DNA from: Heligmosomoides polygyrus polygyrus
Taxonomy: Eukaryota > Nematoda > Chromadorea > Rhabditida > Heligmosomidae
Direction of reading: 5' to 3'
DNA: 64,000 nt
NCBI GenBank assembly: GCA_947396885.1
Contig: OX377201.1
Location: 61,406,623 to 61,470,622, forward strand
The notes under the pieces were generated by a model. The model made no database searches. It was given only the letters and a program-made list of their open reading frames with translations, and was not told the DNA's origin. Shown in pieces: positions 63,240 to 64,000 of this stretch. Position 1 is the first letter of the stretch, and each line of letters begins with the position of its first letter. Both the position numbers and the translations under genes were made by a program.

Positions 63240-63445
63240 GTAATCACAAGCTTGCCACATTTTGTGGTTCGTTAGCTGACGAAAAATCTCCGAATAACAA
63301 CAACAAAACGAATAGGTCGAAACCCACCGGAAACCGGATGACGGATAACGGTTAATCCGCTCATCCCTGTTGCCAACGTCGTGCACGTCTCCGTTCTTGA
63401 ACAGCAAGATGGCGTTGTTGGTCTTGCACTGGTATGAAACCTTGC

Positions 63446-64000
63446 ACTTTAACAGGTAGTGAGTCAAGAGCTACACAAGTGTGATGAAGAAAGCTGGCGG
63501 GAGGTTATTCAGATGTTTGGGTCTGATCCTGTATGGACCAGGTGCTGTACAATCCCCTGTCGAAGAGAATGGCAGATCTTGACTAGAGTGCATCGGTTTC
63601 CACAGGAGACAATGAAGGACACAGACAACAAGCAAATGTGGCCACAGAAGACGAAATCTTATTATGGATAACGTAGCCCACACAGAATGAAAAGGACTTA
63701 GAAGAAGCTGGAAGAACAGGGATTGAGCTGTACTCTAGTTACAGGTCTCGACCGCCAATCAATCATTTACGTCTTCTTTTCAGGAAGAAAGCTCTCAAAT
63801 TGGAAGGAAGTCAAGAATGGTGTAGTCAACTGCTTGCTCTTCAGATTGTGGGTTAGTTGGTTCGCAGAATTCAGTCTTTCCGGAAAACCGAGAACATGGT
63901 TGTGATAGAACATAACGATAAATAATTCGTTCAATGTTCAATTTTATTTGTTAGTAACGTTACTAACGATATATCGAATCCCGAGACTTGCCTAGAGACT
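63446..64000. other. no recognisable gene
   Basis: Flank to the window edge. A 70-codon plus frame (63459-63671) overlaps a 70-codon minus frame; neither is recognised. An 18-bp perfect palindrome, GTTAGTAACGTTACTAAC, lies at 63950-63967. Confidence 0.4.

Larger units (their letters stand above)
59681..63369 (-). mobile_element. hAT-like DNA transposon hAT2, containing RTE-C2
   Basis: Flanked by TTGCCAAC at 59673-59680 and 63370-63377, a perfect 8-bp TSD. The ends read AAGGGATGAGCGGATAAT (left, first C mutated) and, reversed, CAGGGATGAGCGGATTAA (right). Over several hundred bp its ends match hAT1 in the opposite orientation, including the CGGATAAC clusters. Without RTE-C2 it is about 1.1 kb, so it is non-autonomous like hAT1. 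The interior has the SINE-1-like segment (59908-60165) and a coding-like stretch (60272-60631). Confidence 0.85.
58650..63445 (-). mobile_element. RTE-clade LINE, element B2 (5'-truncated), split by hAT2
   Basis: Minus strand. The upstream RT piece lies right of hAT2 (about 63445-63370: NAILLFKNGDVHDVGN). It continues left of hAT2 from 59680 (LCAMFKLFTRFILNRINRML) through FYNNVFRVMTLQQGNTIS and LHYLRFTDYIELV, where FADD has become FTDY. The C-terminal part (LFDTTTLPALRDLGYTN) ends near 58675. The two parts join in register when hAT2 and one 8-bp TSD copy are removed. Old and inactive. Confidence 0.75.

Noticed and set aside
63950..63967. 18-bp perfect palindrome near the window edge
   Set aside because: Too short and isolated to interpret in A/T-rich DNA; not called as an element.
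1..64000. CRISPR arrays, bacterial operons, rRNA genes
   Set aside because: No regularly spaced short repeats, no Shine-Dalgarno-linked gene runs and no rRNA-like stretches were seen; the window is eukaryotic.

Overview
This is eukaryotic DNA and almost certainly nematode. Nothing resembles a bacterial operon. The few host-like exons have a 51-nt intron, TTTCAG-type acceptors, GTAAGT donors and an AATAAA signal. The mix of RTE and CR1-like LINEs, a BEL/Pao element, a mariner, hAT-like and Penelope-like elements and poly(G) tracts suggests a parasitic strongylid, probably a hookworm-type worm; the exact taxon is inference. Most of the 64 kb consists of transposable elements inserted into one another, and I find no complete host gene.

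Layout. 0-6.6 kb: a dispersed repeat (R1), a 200-bp assembly gap, CR1-like fragments and a Penelope-like reverse transcriptase (RT) remnant. 6.66-9.83 kb: full-length RTE element A1 (minus) with a 13-bp target-site duplication (TSD). 9.9-11.4 kb: second R1 copy, a GC-rich stretch and a tRNA-derived SINE (SINE-1). 12-15.9 kb: long CR1-like element (minus) with ORF1 and ORF2. 16.2-18.7 kb: decayed BEL/Pao gag-protease. 19.2-24.0 kb: RTE element B1 split by hAT1. 24.06-24.63 kb: SINE-2 cluster. 25.26-26.14 kb: internally deleted mariner. 26.15-28.95 kb: RTE element C1. 29.8-31.2 kb: CR1-like element B. 31.4-37.9 kb: CR1-like element D, split by RTE element A2 whose main 740-codon frame is still open. 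38.6-44.75 kb: two foldback elements, a MITE, a SINE-1 and hAT3. 45-50.5 kb: Penelope GIY-YIG remnant, another SINE-1 and a Harbinger-like transposase remnant. 52-58 kb: degenerate tandem repeats and a long hairpin. 58.65-63.45 kb: RTE element B2 (minus) split by hAT2, which is itself split by RTE element C2.

Host content. Three minus-strand segments (55551-55758, 47073-47190, 38167-38512) look like real exons of multi-pass membrane protein genes. The last carries a stop codon and polyadenylation signal. The last two are phase-compatible and may belong to one gene with TE-filled introns.

Most notable: the 5' ends of two RTE families (A and C), immediately inside their TSDs, fold as HDV-like self-cleaving ribozymes (P1, P2, short P3, P4 and a GCTAA core). 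Also notable are a well-bounded 294-bp SINE family, foldback elements with a tRNA-like module in each arm, a conserved 3' hairpin on CR1-like elements, and one copy of an element supplying the uninterrupted empty site for an insertion in another.
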